The translations under genes and the position numbers were made by a program. 64,000 bases of DNA. It comes from Anastatus disparis (lineage: Eukaryota > Arthropoda > Insecta > Hymenoptera > Eupelmidae). Under the pieces are notes generated by a model. The model searched no databases. It was not told where the DNA came from and saw only the letters and a program-made list of their open reading frames with translations. Below are positions 33,243 to 45,412 of the stretch, piece after piece; the first letter of the stretch is position 1; every line of letters starts with the position of its first letter. The stretch covers positions 1,009,501 to 1,073,500 of the forward strand of contig JAFFSR010000300.1 of the NCBI GenBank assembly GCA_017163975.1, written 5' to 3'.

Positions 33243-36048
33243 TCACTCGAGGTCGAGTAAGTACCTCCTCAAAGCCGATTTGAACCTGCCGAGCGATGGA
33301 AGATTTTTTATATCGGCAGGCAGGGAGTTCCAAAAATGCGCACCTTGAACTTGAAAGGAATTTCTTCCAGTCTCAGTACGCATGAAGGGCACCGCGAAGT
33401 CCTTTATCTCTCCCCTAGTGGCTACCCTAGGTACATATCTAGTAAAGAGACTCACTAGATACTCTGGAGTATTCATGCGCACGATTTTGTACATAAGTAC
33501 AGCCATAAAATACTGTCTCCTTGAATCAGTACGCAGCCAACCAAGAGCGGCTCTATAAGGAGAGATATGATCGCCCATTCTCACACCCATTACATATCTC
33601 ACACATGAATTTTGTAGTCTTTGTAAACGTCTTCTCAACCCCTGCGAAGCATCGAGCAAAACTACTGAGCAGTAGTCGAGGTGCGGAAACAACAAGGCGG
33701 CTGCGAGTTGTTTACGCAGGGCCTCAGTGGTGTACCGACGGAAAAACCGCAAACTATACATTACCCTACGGTATCAGAATCACAACGGTATCAGAGAAAG
33801 ATATGTCGACACCACCCTCAAGCTCAATCGTTCTTGACTCACCAGTATAGAAGTCATTAATAAATCGACTATTGCCAAAAACGATTGCTTTAGTTTTGCT
33901 TGCATTTAATGTGAGAGAAGCATCGACAGCCCACCCCGACACCGCCCTGGCCGCCCTCCGCAAAATACGAATACCTTCATTCACATGTTCATAAGGGACC
34001 TGAGTATAGATTTGGAGGTCATCAGCATATAATATGTGCTCGACGAAACAGAGGTCGAGTGTGTCACGTATGTTATTAATGTAAAGGCAAAACAACAGAG
34101 GCCCCAGCACTGAACCCTGTGGAACTCCTAGATTGGTTGTTAGCCAATCTGAATCCTCTTTTAAGTGTGTAGAAACCATTTGTTTCCTACCTGATAAATA
34201 GGAGCTAATCCATTCAAGTGCAGCCCTGGAAAGCCCCATCGATCTAAGCCTCGCAAGCAATTTGGAGGGGCAGATCGTGTCGAAAGCCTTACTAAAGTCA
34301 AATAGAAGTAGTAACGTGGCAAGTTTCTTGTCAAGACCTGATCTTATGTCGTCTGTAAGTTTAAGTATGGCGGTCTGCGTAGAATGGTGCTTTCTGAAGC
34401 CAGTCTGCAAAGAGTCAAGTATTTTGTGTGTCGTAATGTACTCTTGCAGTTGGTCATGGGCAATCTTCTCCAGAACCTTTGAAAGAAAACATAATATTGC
34501 TATTGGCCTAAAATCTTTAGGCATCTTAGGTGCAGGACACTTCTTTAAAGGCACAATGCGTGCACGCTTCCAAAGGCAAGGGAAGATCCCCCGCGCAAAA
34601 GAGGAATTGAAAAGAGTCACAAGATGCTCTCCAATAAACGGTAGTGCTTTAAGTATCACACTCTGCGGAATGCCATCCTCCCCACAAGCCTGTGATGAAA
34701 AATGCGAAATCGCAAGGATTACATCATTAATATTAATTGGCTTGAAGGTAAAGCCACTTTCACTACACTCCGAAAGAATCTTCTTACGTTCCGCAGTATC
34801 ATCGTGTGGCGAGACTGACACTCCCGCAAAATGTGCATTAAGCTCATCAGGAGTGAATCCATTCAAGTCCCCTTGAGGTCCGGAGAGGAGTCCCAGGTCT
34901 TTTAACTCCTTCCAGACATTACCTCTAGCAAGAGCATCAAACAGTCTATTATGATAATAATTTGTCTTAGCATGTTCTGTCTGTTCGTCTATAGTTTTAC
35001 GCAGTTTCAAGAATTCGGAGAGATAACGCTCCTCCTTCGTCCGTTTAAACCTACGATACGTGGCATCTCTCTTGTCCCGCATCTGCGACAACTCTTTATC
35101 TATCCAAGGAAATTTATCTTTACCAATTTTAAGTGATTTTAGTGGCGCCAGATTTTGTATTGCTGCCGTAAGGTTGTCGCAGAGGCAGCCAAGCGCAGAT
35201 TCCGGGTCAACTGTACCAACTGTAAATGGCGTCCAATCACAGCCGGCCAAACTCTGCACCAATAAGTTTGGACAGATATCTTTATAATTCCTATACTTAA
35301 TTATCTTTTCATCTATCTTCATAAAATTACAAGAAATGCATACATCAATTAAATTGTGCCGACTGTGAAAATTCGCCGGTAAGTTGCGTGCGTCAAGTAC
35401 TGTGTCATTATCGTCCACAAGAATCAGGTCAATCCACGTGTGAGACGTCGGAGTATGATGCGTGGCACCGTGCTGAACCAACTGTAACGAAAGCTCAGCC
35501 GATAATTTATTAATAAATTTGGCATCACTGCTCTCACGCAGGAGATCGGCATTCAGGTCTCCCATTATGATTTTATGAGAGTATTCAGAGGCAAAATTTC
35601 TTAAGTTATCTAAAAAATCAGTATTTCTAAAAAAGGAAATTGCAGGAGGTCGATAAATAACAGAAACTAGCACAGCTTCGGAGCTGCCCAATTGCACGGA
35701 ACAAAAAATATATTCAGGTACCTCCGGTTTACCTTCACTATGATTAGTTTGAGTATCCGAAGTAGCCAAAATAGTGCACTTTAAATTATCTTTAATATAC
35801 AAGGCAACTCCTCCACCACGCAAGTTTCTGTCCTGTCTGAATACTTTATACCCCTTGACCCGAATGACGTCATCCGAAACAGATAGACCCAGCCAGGTCT
35901 CAGCCACTCCAAATATGTCGTAAGAGGGACCATCACTCAGAAATTCACGTACCTGTCCAATGTGAGCCCTCAAAGAGGTCACATTCAGAAAGCATGCTCG
36001 CAGTTCACCCCTCCTCCCTGTACGACCCCCCGAGGAGGCCAGGCGCAG
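33243..36048 (-). pseudogene. LINE ORF2: endonuclease and reverse transcriptase
   Basis: The N-terminus is an APE-type endonuclease, with LRGGGVALYIKD and the metal-binding IIMGDLNADLL (about 35575). The RT follows with PKDFRPIAIL, LFDFSKAFDTI, GVPQGSVLGP (about 34125-34095) and catalytic YADDLQIY (about 34025). A C-terminal segment (33243-33761) contains FPHLDYCSVV and FWNSLPADIKNLPSL, typical of arthropod LINEs. Near 33765 the frame changes. The segment expected between the RT thumb and the VMYSLRFFRR block is shorter than usual, so a small deletion is likely. The protein nicks target DNA and primes cDNA synthesis. There is no ATG near the upstream end; the frame runs back to the ORF1 stop. 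Confidence 0.9.
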
Positions 36049-36684
36049 TCATTGGGGAGAGGCCACACTTGACGTTACTCCATTATTCGCCATTATATTT
36101 CGTTGATGATCAGAGGCTTTAGTAGTATTAGTATCACATTTATTATTATTGCACTTAATATTCGATAGAATTTCAGAATTGTCTTTATTTGCATTTACAC
36201 CGTGATCTAGTTTCTTGCTATCTATCAATAAATTATCTAAGTCATTTTCATTAAAAAAGTTGTGTGCTCTCTCCCCTCTCTCCCTCCTCACCAGAAATCT
36301 GCCATGTCTGTGCCAAACAAATTTAAAGCCTTTTTCTTTGGCATACTTTTTCAATTTTTTAAAATTAGCGTATTTCTCTCTAGGCAAAAATTCATTAATA
36401 AATATCAAGCTGTGGTGTTTGATGGAAGAAAGACTGCTAAGGAGGGAGGGATTAAGATCCGCCGTCGAATAACCAGTGAATTGTCGTTTAGCTTCAATCA
36501 CCTTTTGCACCAGGTCCTCCCCAGAAAGTCTAACCAGCAATGAGAATGAACCCCTCGGGCCGTCACTGATCTCACGCTCTGTAGGCACCTCGTTTACATT
36601 GTCATGTTTAGCAATTTTCTTAACAGAAATTATATTCGTACGCTTGATTGTCGGGAGAATGGTACCAACGGCACAGGTAATTCA
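36049..36684 (-). pseudogene. LINE ORF1 C-terminal fragment
   Basis: This is a basic protein with IFINEFLPREKYANFKKLKKY and FVWHRHGRFLVRR, resembling the C-terminal domain of CR1/Jockey-group ORF1 proteins that bind element RNA. The frame is open from the satellite junction and ends at TGA 36049-36051. That stop is in the same frame as ORF2. The apparent start at 36588 is a GTG; the true start has been lost by 5' truncation. Confidence 0.7.
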
Positions 36685-36687
36685 TGT

Positions 36688-37024
36688 AATAAAGGTTATT
36701 ACATGAATCTTTTCGGAAAGGACTTTGAAAAGACTTCTTGGGAGAGAACAAGAAACAACACAGAAATTTTCTGACAGTTTTAATTATAAATCAATTAAGA
36801 AACAATTTTGGGATGATCCAAAGTATTCTTTTAGCAAATCCTTTTAAGATTCTTTCGAAAAGCTTTTATGTAATTTCTCATGCAATGTTTCAGTAAAGTC
36901 GTACGAAATCTTACATGACATGGTTGTGAAATCTTTTTGAAATATTTCATGAAGTATCTTATGATGAGAATAAAAGTTTTTACATGAATTCTTACTGAAA
37001 GGACTTAGAAAAGACTTCTTGAAA
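36688..37024 (+). repeat. Satellite array, block 3
   Basis: One and a bit units, nearly identical to the unit at 32110-32440, continue the array beyond the LINE. The next insertion interrupts this unit after cttgaaa. Confidence 0.9.
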
Positions 37025-38237
37025 CACTGCAAATTTAAGTGTGTTAAAATAACACACTTACGTGTGTAATTCGGCTGTCACCAATTTTACACACTTTTTT
37101 GTGTGTTAAATTCTCAACACATTTTAGATGTTTGATTTGACACACGTAAACGTGTAAATTTAAACGTATAATGTGTGTAAATGATTGAAATACATTAAAA
37201 ATAATAAATTAATTTATGGGGATTTCATTTTTTTGTGTCGAAATTTATCTATTTTAATAAGCAATTATTTCGAGAATTAAACTAATAAAACTATATCGCC
37301 TAAAAAAACGCTTAAAAAATTTTTGACCTAACTGGGGCGCGAACCCACGACCTACGGTTTACGAGGCATTAACGCTACCTATTACGCTACGGAACGCTTC
37401 TTATGGGTCGAGATAATTTTATATATTTATAGTTTATTACTATAAACATTTTATTATTTTTGAACGCTTATAAATTTAATTAAACAAATAATTAAATAAT
37501 GATAAGTAATTAATATTAATTAAAAAAAATAAAGATCGGTAAAATAGTTTTCCTTGTACAAAAAAAAGTAATTTTTTCATACGAGTAAATAATTTTTTAT
37601 CAAAACATCTAATTCCTTATTTTATTGAAAATTTAATTTTTTATTAATTAAAAAATTATTTAAAAAAAAATTGTATAAGGATAATTTATTGTTAAATAAT
37701 TTATTTGGTGAGGTTAAGAATATCCAACTCACTGATATATATATATTTATTAATTGATTAGTGAATCTAATAACCAATTTAATAGATGCATTCGGTTCAA
37801 TAAAATTATTTTTTTCATATGAAGCATTTTAATTAAGCTTCTTATTAAATAATAAATAATTATAATTAATTACTTAAGGTAATTAAAATAGAAGACTACA
37901 TTAAATTTGAAATAATATATATTGTAGTTCTTAATACAATTTAATATTAAAATATATACTTTTAGAAAAACTTTAATTAAAAATAAAAATAAAGCACAAT
38001 ATATATGTTAATGTACAAACATAAATTTTAAACACATAGATGTGTAGATTTATGCATTTATGTGTGTAAACTTTCACATTAACTAGATCATGCGTGTAAA
38101 AATACACATAAAATGTGTGTACTGATATTTTTACGCACATAAGTGCGTTATTTTACACACATAATAGAATTTACACACTAAAACGTGTAAAACTACACAC
38201 TTTCAGTGTGTGAATTAACACACATAAATTTGCAGTG
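37025..38237. mobile_element. CACTA-like non-autonomous element (CACTGCAAATTT ends)
   Basis: Inverted ends CACTGCAAATTTAAGTGTG and its near complement enclose 1213 bp that split a satellite unit, with a probable 2-bp AA duplication. Both ends contain clusters of ACACAC/GTGTGT words. CACT(A/G) termini with 2-3-bp duplications are typical of the EnSpm/CACTA group. No transposase is present. The interior 37240-38000 is AT-rich and contains a tRNA-like segment. Confidence 0.6.
37322..37402 (-). other. tRNA-like sequence inside the CACTA-like element
   Basis: On the minus strand TAGCGTAATAGGTAGCG resembles an A box and GTGGGTTCGCGCCCC a B box, 30-40 bp apart. A full cloverleaf is not obvious. It could be a tRNA pseudogene or a SINE head. 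Confidence 0.4.
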
Positions 38238-38825
38238 AAGGAAACAAGAAACAACACAGAAATCTTCTGACGATTCTAAACATAAAAAAACAAGCATTTT
38301 TGGGATGATCCAAAGTATTCTTCCACCAAATTATTTCAAGATTCTTTTAAAAAGCTTTCATGTAATTACTCATGCAATGTTCTAGTAAAGTCAGACGAAA
38401 TCTTACATGACACAGTTCTGAAATCTTTTTGAAATATTTCATGAAATAACTTATTATTAGAATAAAAGTTATTACACGAATCCTTACTGAAAGGACTTTG
38501 AAAAGACTTCTTGAAAGGGGACAAGAAACAAAACAGAAATCTTCCGACAATTGCAATCATCGAATTATTCAAAATATTTCGTATATTATCTAAAGTAATG
38601 TTTCACAAAATCATTCCAAGGCTCTTTCAAAAACTTTTATGCAATATTTCATAAAAAATTTTGCATGGACTTTCACGAAATATTCCCTTATAACATGAAT
38701 TAATCTTGAAATAATTTCATGAAATACTAAATTAAAATCATTTAGAATGAACCTTGAAAGATAACGAGATTATTTTTAAAAGAATCCATAAAATAATACA
38801 TAAAAACATCATAGAGTGATAACTG
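38238..38825 (+). repeat. Satellite array, block 4 (last part diverged)
   Basis: A recognisable unit runs to about 38570. More diverged sequence follows that matches the diverged lead-in near 19300-19430 (for example ataatttcat and ccataaaataatacata). Confidence 0.8.
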
Positions 38826-39787
38826 TAATGGTATTCTACCGTGTTTGAGTCTTGCGCGCTTTGATATTAATATAGGATAAACGCTTGGTCATATATCTCG
38901 TCTAAGACGATTAAAGAAGTGCGTATCTTGACGACCGGCACGCGAGAGAGAAGCTTGCTGGCCGCGAGGCGCTTCAGAGAATTTTCGGCTACCGTTGCGT
39001 GAATACGAAACTTAAGCCGCGCTATGCTCATTAGAGAATTTTGCCACGTGGTCGTATAATACGGTAGACTAAGTTCGAATTTGATAGCGCGAGACTTGGT
39101 CTTAATTAAAAGTCGTTAGCTTATACCGACTAGCGTATTATATCATATTTGCTAGTTGCAGCTCTCAGAAATTCTTTCTGTAGAGTTTTGCTTGACCACT
39201 TTTAGCGCGTCTTAGCGGTCAGCCATTAAGTGTCAGCAAATACGTTGATCGGCGTGTATAGGATTTCACCGATCTACACCAAGGCAATCACGTTGGCAGA
39301 GCTTAGCGGAATTCAAGGATCGGGAAGAGACGTATTCCACCGATCTATTTTAGAGCATCTACGTATTGGTTACGTACAGGGGAGAAGCTACGATAACGGG
39401 CGAGCGTCGTCTACGTGCACGTAGGTAATTAGTGTAAGCTGGCCAGTACGTTATTGTAAGTATAATTATACAGTGCGATATCCAAGTGTTTCTTTCTCGA
39501 GAGATACTTGTTCGGGTATATTGTATCATCGGTTATATAACTGATCAGCGTCATAAGCGAGTTCTATTTAGTTCGCGACGCGCCCTCCCTTTGTTCACTC
39601 TCTCATAGACGTGAATATTATATTTCATGTATTATATTATTCCATTCTTGTTCAATACATATTTTATCTTTATATTCTTATTTATCTTATGATAAATTAT
39701 TTCCGTTTTTCTATTAAAACATGCTTTTAATTCATTTATAATGTCTGACTATATTTAATATAGAATATATTTCCCGTTGCTTACTCT

Positions 39788-42003
39788 GACGCACTATAGG
39801 CCCAAACGACCTTTTATTGGACAAAATTAGGTAGCGCCTCATAGGATAGGGTTATGGGGCTCTACCAGGGCTTATTTTGAAGGTCTTGTGATGTGCTTTT
39901 ATGGAAAAATATTTATGAAAAGCTTTCTGTGACGGAGATATCTTAAACAACCCGTCAAGACCATGGTTTTTTCAAATTTTTCGCTTATTTTTTCTTAAAT
40001 GTTAGTACGAACGAAATGAGGACGAAAATACATTACAAATTATTAAAGTAGAGTGAAAAATCTTTAATTTGCTTTTTTGAAAACGTTTTTAGGTGCTATA
40101 GAACTGAATTTACAATGATTTTAAGTTAACAGTCTCCTTAAAAATAAGATTTTTCAACATATTCCGTTTGTTTCTCTTGAGGATTTATTGGAAAGAAAAT
40201 CAGGATGATAATACATTATAGACCATTAAAGTAAAGTAAAAGAATTATTTTCTTGGTTTTTAAGTGCTATAAAATCGTTTTCAGAGCTATTTCAAATGAA
40301 AGTAGCGAGTATATTCAACCATTTCCACTTGGCTTTAAGTATAATAACCCGTGTCAGCCCAAATAAGCATACATTTTTTATGTTATTCGACTGAATATTT
40401 TTCTATGTGATCATAAGAAGAAAAATTTGAAAATTAATTTTTTTTAAGCATTTTTGTCCTTACTTTACAAATCTGCTCTTAATTTTTGCCTATAATATTC
40501 CATTTTTTCAAAATGACAACTTTCTTGTAAAAAAACAAAATTTAAAAAATTTTTTCATCTTTTTATCGTACTGGCTTGTAATGTTCCCTCTATATAATCA
40601 TTGCGAACATTAGAATTCCATGGAATAATTATCATACCTAAAATTTAAGACGTATAGGATGTCAAAATTCTAAATAACTGATTTAATATGATGATGTTTA
40701 TAAGAGTTTTTTTTATTTTTTTATTTTTTTTATGTTATAAGGTATCTCACGTGACATCTCATGTCATTTTTTTCCGTAAGGTAGAAAAATGTTCTAACAA
40801 AAGTCGGGCAATGTAAAATTTACGGCCAACGGTCCGTTTAGAATATTAAATTATTGAATGATTATAATTTTTACAATCAAACAAATAAATAACAAATTTG
40901 GAAAATGAATGTAAGAACTAACAAATTAAGGAATAACAATATATTGTATGCAAAAGCTTGTAAATTTTTGAAAAAAAAAACAATAAATTTAAGAAAATTA
41001 TAACAGTTTTCGCTATTTAGAACTCTATATATTCTTATATCATTATTTTTTTAGATAATTATTATTAAAAAAATTAAAAAATGATTTAGTCATTTAGGAA
41101 GCGAAAGTTATGACCTTATAACATAAAAAAAATTAAAAAATAAAAAAACTCTTGTAAACACCATCATATGAAATCAGCCATTTAGAATTTTGACATCCTA
41201 TACGTTTTAAATTTTAGGTATGATAATTATTTCATGGAATACTAATGTTCGCAATAATTATATAGAGGGAACATTACAACCCAGTACGATAAAAAGATGA
41301 AAAATTTTTACAATTTAAAAAATCAAGAAAATAATTCTTTTACTTTACTTTAATGGTCTATAATGTATTATTATCCTGATTTTCTTTCCAATAAATCCTC
41401 AAGAGAAACAAGCAGAATATGTTAAAAAATCTTATTTTTAAGAAGACTGTTAAGGCGACTACGGAAGTTCGGTTCGATTTCATTTTGTAGTTTACAAATT
41501 ACTCTTTCAGTTTCTAAAATTTTTTGAATTTTTCAATTTTCCACCATTTATTATAATCCGTAGAATGGTGGAAAATTAAAAAATCTGAAAAATTTTACGT
41601 ATTGAAAGAGTAATTTGTAAACTCAAAAATAAAACCTAACCTAAAATCCGAAGTCGCCTTAACTTAAAATCATTGTAAATTCAGTTCTATAGCACCTAGA
41701 AACGTTTTCAGAAAAGCAAATTAAAGATTTTTCACTCTTCTTTAATAATTTGTGATGTGTTTTTGTCCTCATTTCGTTCGTACTAACTTTTAAGGAGAAA
41801 TAAGCGAAAAATTTGAAAAAACCATGATCTTGACGGGATGTTTAAGATATCTTCGTCACAGAAAGCTTTTCATAAATATTTTTCCATAAAAGTACATCAC
41901 AAAACCTTCAAAATGAGCCCTGGTAGACCCCCGTAACCCTATCCTATTAGGTGCTACCTAATTTTGTCCAATAAAAAGTCGTTTGGGCCTATAGTGCGAC
42001 GCC
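39788..42003. mobile_element. Giant palindromic element with GCACTATAGGCC ends
   Basis: The left arm (39788-40750) and right arm (41105-42003) are inverted copies. Landmarks are caaacgac.ttttattggacaaaattagg, ggatagggttatgggg, catggttttttcaaatttttcgctta and taccaggg. GAC occurs on both sides of the terminal GCACTATAGG; if the ends are ACTATAGG the flanks share GACGC. The left arm has ~250 bp not present in the right (about 40290-40545). The central loop is about 350 bp. No transposase is seen. A smaller MITE sits in the right arm. Confidence 0.75.
41450..41662. mobile_element. 213-bp palindromic MITE at TTAA (copy C)
   Basis: The ends are TTAAGGCGACTACGGA and TCCGAAGTCGCCTTAA, with long inverted arms (ttacaaattactctttca...tgaaagagtaatttgtaa). 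The opposite palindrome arm has the uninterrupted site aagttaacagtct near 40125-40133, exactly as expected for insertion into one TTAA with TTAA duplicated. Confidence 0.88.
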
Positions 42004-42028
42004 TCCGCGGTCCTTGTGAGCAGTTACA

Positions 42029-42171
42029 AATTGAATAATTACGTAATATCATATAATTTAATATAACGTATTTTGGAACCGGCCTCACGAATAAAAACTG
42101 CGCTACCGGTGACGCGTCTCTCAATCAGGTAAGAGAGAGAAAGAGACGCAGTAAGTGCAGCAAGCTACAAG
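42029..42171. other. Non-coding spacer
   Basis: This short unique stretch contains aagagagagaaagag. Nothing else is recognised. Confidence 0.4.
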
Positions 42172-42173
42172 TA

Positions 42174-42982
42174 CACGGAGAGAAATGTATGATTAAATAT
42201 TAGCACAAACTTAATGAAAAAATTATTATACTGTATAACGTCGGAGAGACAAACTCAATATGTATTAAATTTTAGTATATGTATATAGTAAAATTTCAAA
42301 GCATCAAATTTTACTATACTATATATCAAATTTTTCTACACCTTTTAGCAAATTTTACTATACTGCATATTAGATTTTATAAATATCATGTATTAAATAT
42401 TATGGATATGAATTTTTTATTAAATTCTAAAAATATTATTTTCCGATGCTCGTTGACGTTCTGAGAATTTCGCTTGTGTTTTCAAATTCAGTTGAGGAAG
42501 AATTATTTTGTTTGTGTGTTATTGTTAGAAAGACACTTTTCGCAAATTATGAAACGCTCTTTTCGAAGTTGTATATACTACATTTATCCTAAATTACACA
42601 CATTATAACAAGTTAATCGCCCTCACACGCTACACCTAACGCATATTCTACCTAACGCGTATTATCACGAACGCGAAAATATTTAAAAGCCTCTGTTTCA
42701 AATTCTCTTATATACCAATCAAGTACTTCTCTCACCGCTCGCAGATTGAAAAAATGAGTCGCCACCTAGTGATTTAGCGCGGCAACAGCAGTCTCGTTGT
42801 GTCATTCTCTGTATTCAAAATTTTTACGATACTGAATAGCAATTTTTGTGAGCGCGTATATCATAAACTCGTAGAAGTATAGTAAATTTTTATAAAAGTA
42901 TGTTAAATTTCCTGCATATGTCGAGTTTGTCTCCCCATTAGTGAAAAATATAGTAATTTTTAATTATATATTTTTCTCAGTG
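42174..42982. mobile_element. TA-flanked MITE with CACKGAGARAAAT ends
   Basis: It starts TA-CACGGAGAGAAAT and ends ATTTTTCTCAGTG-TA. A second inverted pair (ggagagacaaactc near 42243 and gagtttgtctcc near 42923) lies inside. The interior has several atactatat/tttactata words and one GC-richer segment (42600-42800). The terminal motif matches the element at 57087. Confidence 0.6.
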
Positions 42983-43111
42983 TATATCACATAAGATTTT
43001 GTCGCTTATCAATAGTCTGACTAGCTAGCACTATCGGAGTTTGCTGTATAATATTTAGTAAATTTCTTAGTTTTCAGCGACTCCGCATATAATTAAATTT
43101 ATAAACTTACC

Positions 43112-43804
43112 AGGAGAGTGTTTGAGTTGCGGGTCACAGATCTTAATAAAACTTTGGGATAAGTATTTAGGTACCAAAATATGAGTAAAGCCACAGCGGT
43201 ACGGTCTAACGCTTCGAAAAACTGAAGTTATGAACGATTATAGTCTCATTTTCAGAAAAATATGAAAAAAGAACTCCTAATCAAAGTGTAAATAATATTG
43301 TCTAGAAATGTCTTTAATAAATGCACAATCACTAAAATGAAAGCAGAGAAAACAAGCTTTAATTTGCTTGTTTCCGAATGAAAAAATAATAACTAGAACT
43401 AAAGTTATGCTTGTTTGAAGTCAAGCAGCAAAAGAGTACTAAAAATCACCATCCTTTAGAATTTAGACTATTTTTGGTACTCTCTTACTGCTCAACTTCA
43501 AACAAGCATAGCTTTAGTTCTAATTATTATTTTTTAATTCGGAAACTAGCAAATTAAAGCTTGTTTTCTCTGCTTTCATTTTAGTGATTGTGAATTTATT
43601 AAAGACATTTCTAAACAGAATTATTTACACTTCAATTAGGAGTTCTTTTTTCATATTTTCCTGAAAATAAGACTATAATCGTCCATAACTTCAGTTTTTC
43701 GAAGCGTTAGACCGTACCGCTGTAGCTTTACATATATTTTGGTACCTAAATACTTATCCCAAAGTTTCATTAAGATCTGTGACCCGCAATTCAGACACTC
43801 TCCT
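43112..43804. mobile_element. 693-bp near-perfect palindrome
   Basis: The arms of about 330 bp begin AGGAGAGTGTTTGAGTTGCG and end CGCAATTCAGACACTCTCCT. The inner ends near 43430 and 43485 flank a short loop. No coding content. The flanks give no clear target duplication. Confidence 0.85.
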
Positions 43805-43879
43805 AGTTAGCTAAAAATAATATTTAATTAAAAGCTAAGTCTTTTTTTGTAACGGGCACAAAATAACCGTTACATTACA

Positions 43880-44480
43880 AAATAATTTCTTTAAAAAAAA
43901 ATAAATGTCATGATATGAAATATTACATGGAACCTTGCTGAAAAGCCTTTGAAAGGACTTTTTTGTAAGGAAACGAGAAATATTACATAAATCTTCTTAC
44001 GACTTCAATCATAGAATTATTTATATATATATTTTCGAGATAATTATTTTACAAAATCATTTCAAGGTTCTTTTGGAAAGCTTTTATGCAATATTTCATA
44101 AAAACTTTTGGTAATAAAAATAAAATTATTCGTTTAAAATTAAAATTACAATATTAGAACTAAAAATTCAAATTTTGAACTCGGAGACAGAACGATTCAC
44201 GTTATTTATATTGAGAAATATTTTATAAAATAATGCATTGGAATTCTCAATAAAAAAAAAAAAATGCATTGAAATAATTGCAAAAAAACTTTAAAATAAA
44301 CCAAACTTATTTCCAAAACAGTTTATAAAATAATATATAAAAAAATTAATAATGACTCCACAAAGATTACGAAAAAAAACAAAGTCAGAACATGAAATAT
44401 TACATGGATCCATGCTGAAAAGACTTTAAAAGGACTTTTTGAAAGAAAACGTGAAACACAACAGAATCACTTCAAAATAT
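43880..44480 (+). repeat. Degenerate relatives of the satellite unit
   Basis: gaaatattacatggaaccttgctgaaaagcctttgaaaggac and cttttatgcaatatttcata (about 43915-44105), and again gaaatattacatggatccatgctgaaaag (about 44394), are diverged versions of the 281-bp unit. Confidence 0.6.
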
Positions 44481-44790
44481 TTTCAGGATTAGTTTATAAT
44501 TTATCCGCTTGATGGCAGTTGTTGAATTTTATGTTCTTGACTTTTCTCTTAGTGCTTACTCTCTTACTCTCGCAAGCGGTAAGAGTGCTTCCCGTTTCAT
44601 ATATAAGGAAAATAAGAATCTAAAATAGCAACTAAATTATTATGCGTGCGAATGTCTCTGTTATAATAACTGCGTTTTTAATAACTGTGTAACCATTATT
44701 TAAAATCCTATAAATAATTATATTCATTATATATATACACGTTTTGATTCTAAATTGTTTCTTAAATAATACATGAAAGAATAAAATATC

Positions 44791-45320
44791 TACAGAACCC
44801 TTACAACAGAAGATGTATGAAAAGATTTATAAGTTACTACCAAAAGAATTCATGAATCCTTTCAAAATTCTTCCATTGAAAGGATTCTGTAATAATTCTA
44901 TGTCCAAGGTATATTTCTTTTAGAAATAATACAATGAAATATTTTAGAAATAATTCATATCATTCTTGCAGAATCCTTTCAACTGAAAATGTTTGAAAAG
45001 ATTTATGAATTATTACCAAAAGAATTTATGAATCCTTTCAAAATTCTTCCATTGAAAAGATTCTGTAATAATTCTATGTTCGGGGTATATTCCTTTTAGA
45101 AATGATACAATGAAATATTTTAATAATAATTCATATCATTCTTACAGAATCCTTTCAACGGAAGATGCATGAAAAGATTTATGAATTATTACCAAAAGAA
45201 TTCATGAATCCTTACAGAATTCTTTCATTGAAAGGATTTTGTAATACTGTGTGAATTCTTTATAAAAGATTTTATTATAATATTTTTAAAAGAATAATAT
45301 CCCGGACATAGAATTATTTC
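44791..45320 (+). repeat. ~176-bp tandem repeat, three copies
   Basis: acagaaccctt..aacagaagatg at 44792 recurs at 44969 and 45143. Each copy carries gaaaagatttatgaattattaccaaaagaattcatgaatcc and gataatac-like words. The third copy decays past 45240. Confidence 0.8.
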
Positions 45321-45412
45321 AGAATCCTTACAATGAAACATTTTTGAAAGATTACTATTCTTACATGTATCCTTTCAGAATCCTTTCAGGATTAATTCAT
45401 GCTGTATGGGTG

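Larger units (their letters stand above)
32673..36687 (-). mobile_element. 5'-truncated non-LTR retrotransposon (LINE)
   Basis: The 4-kb insert splits a satellite unit, with AATAAA repeated at 32667-32672 and 36688-36693 as a likely short target duplication. It contains an ORF1 fragment, an APE endonuclease-RT ORF2 and a ~570-bp 3' region (32673-33242) rich in A. The RT and C-terminal motifs place it broadly in the CR1/Jockey assemblage; the exact clade was not resolved. The 5' end is cut inside ORF1. Confidence 0.85.
38826..42028 (+). mobile_element. Probable LTR-like block, split by a 2.2-kb palindrome
   Basis: A GC-richer, unique block begins TGTAATGGTATTCTACCG at 38826. If the palindrome 39788-42003 is removed, it ends ...GTGAGCAGTTACA at 42028. 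TGTAA...TTACA ends and a length near 1 kb suggest a solo LTR, possibly Gypsy-type. No duplication of the flanks is obvious. A 64-codon frame at 39230-39424 has no known domain. Confidence 0.35.

Noticed and set aside
34262..34876. 204-codon plus-strand frame
   Set aside because: It is antisense to the LINE reverse transcriptase, whose motifs are unambiguous.
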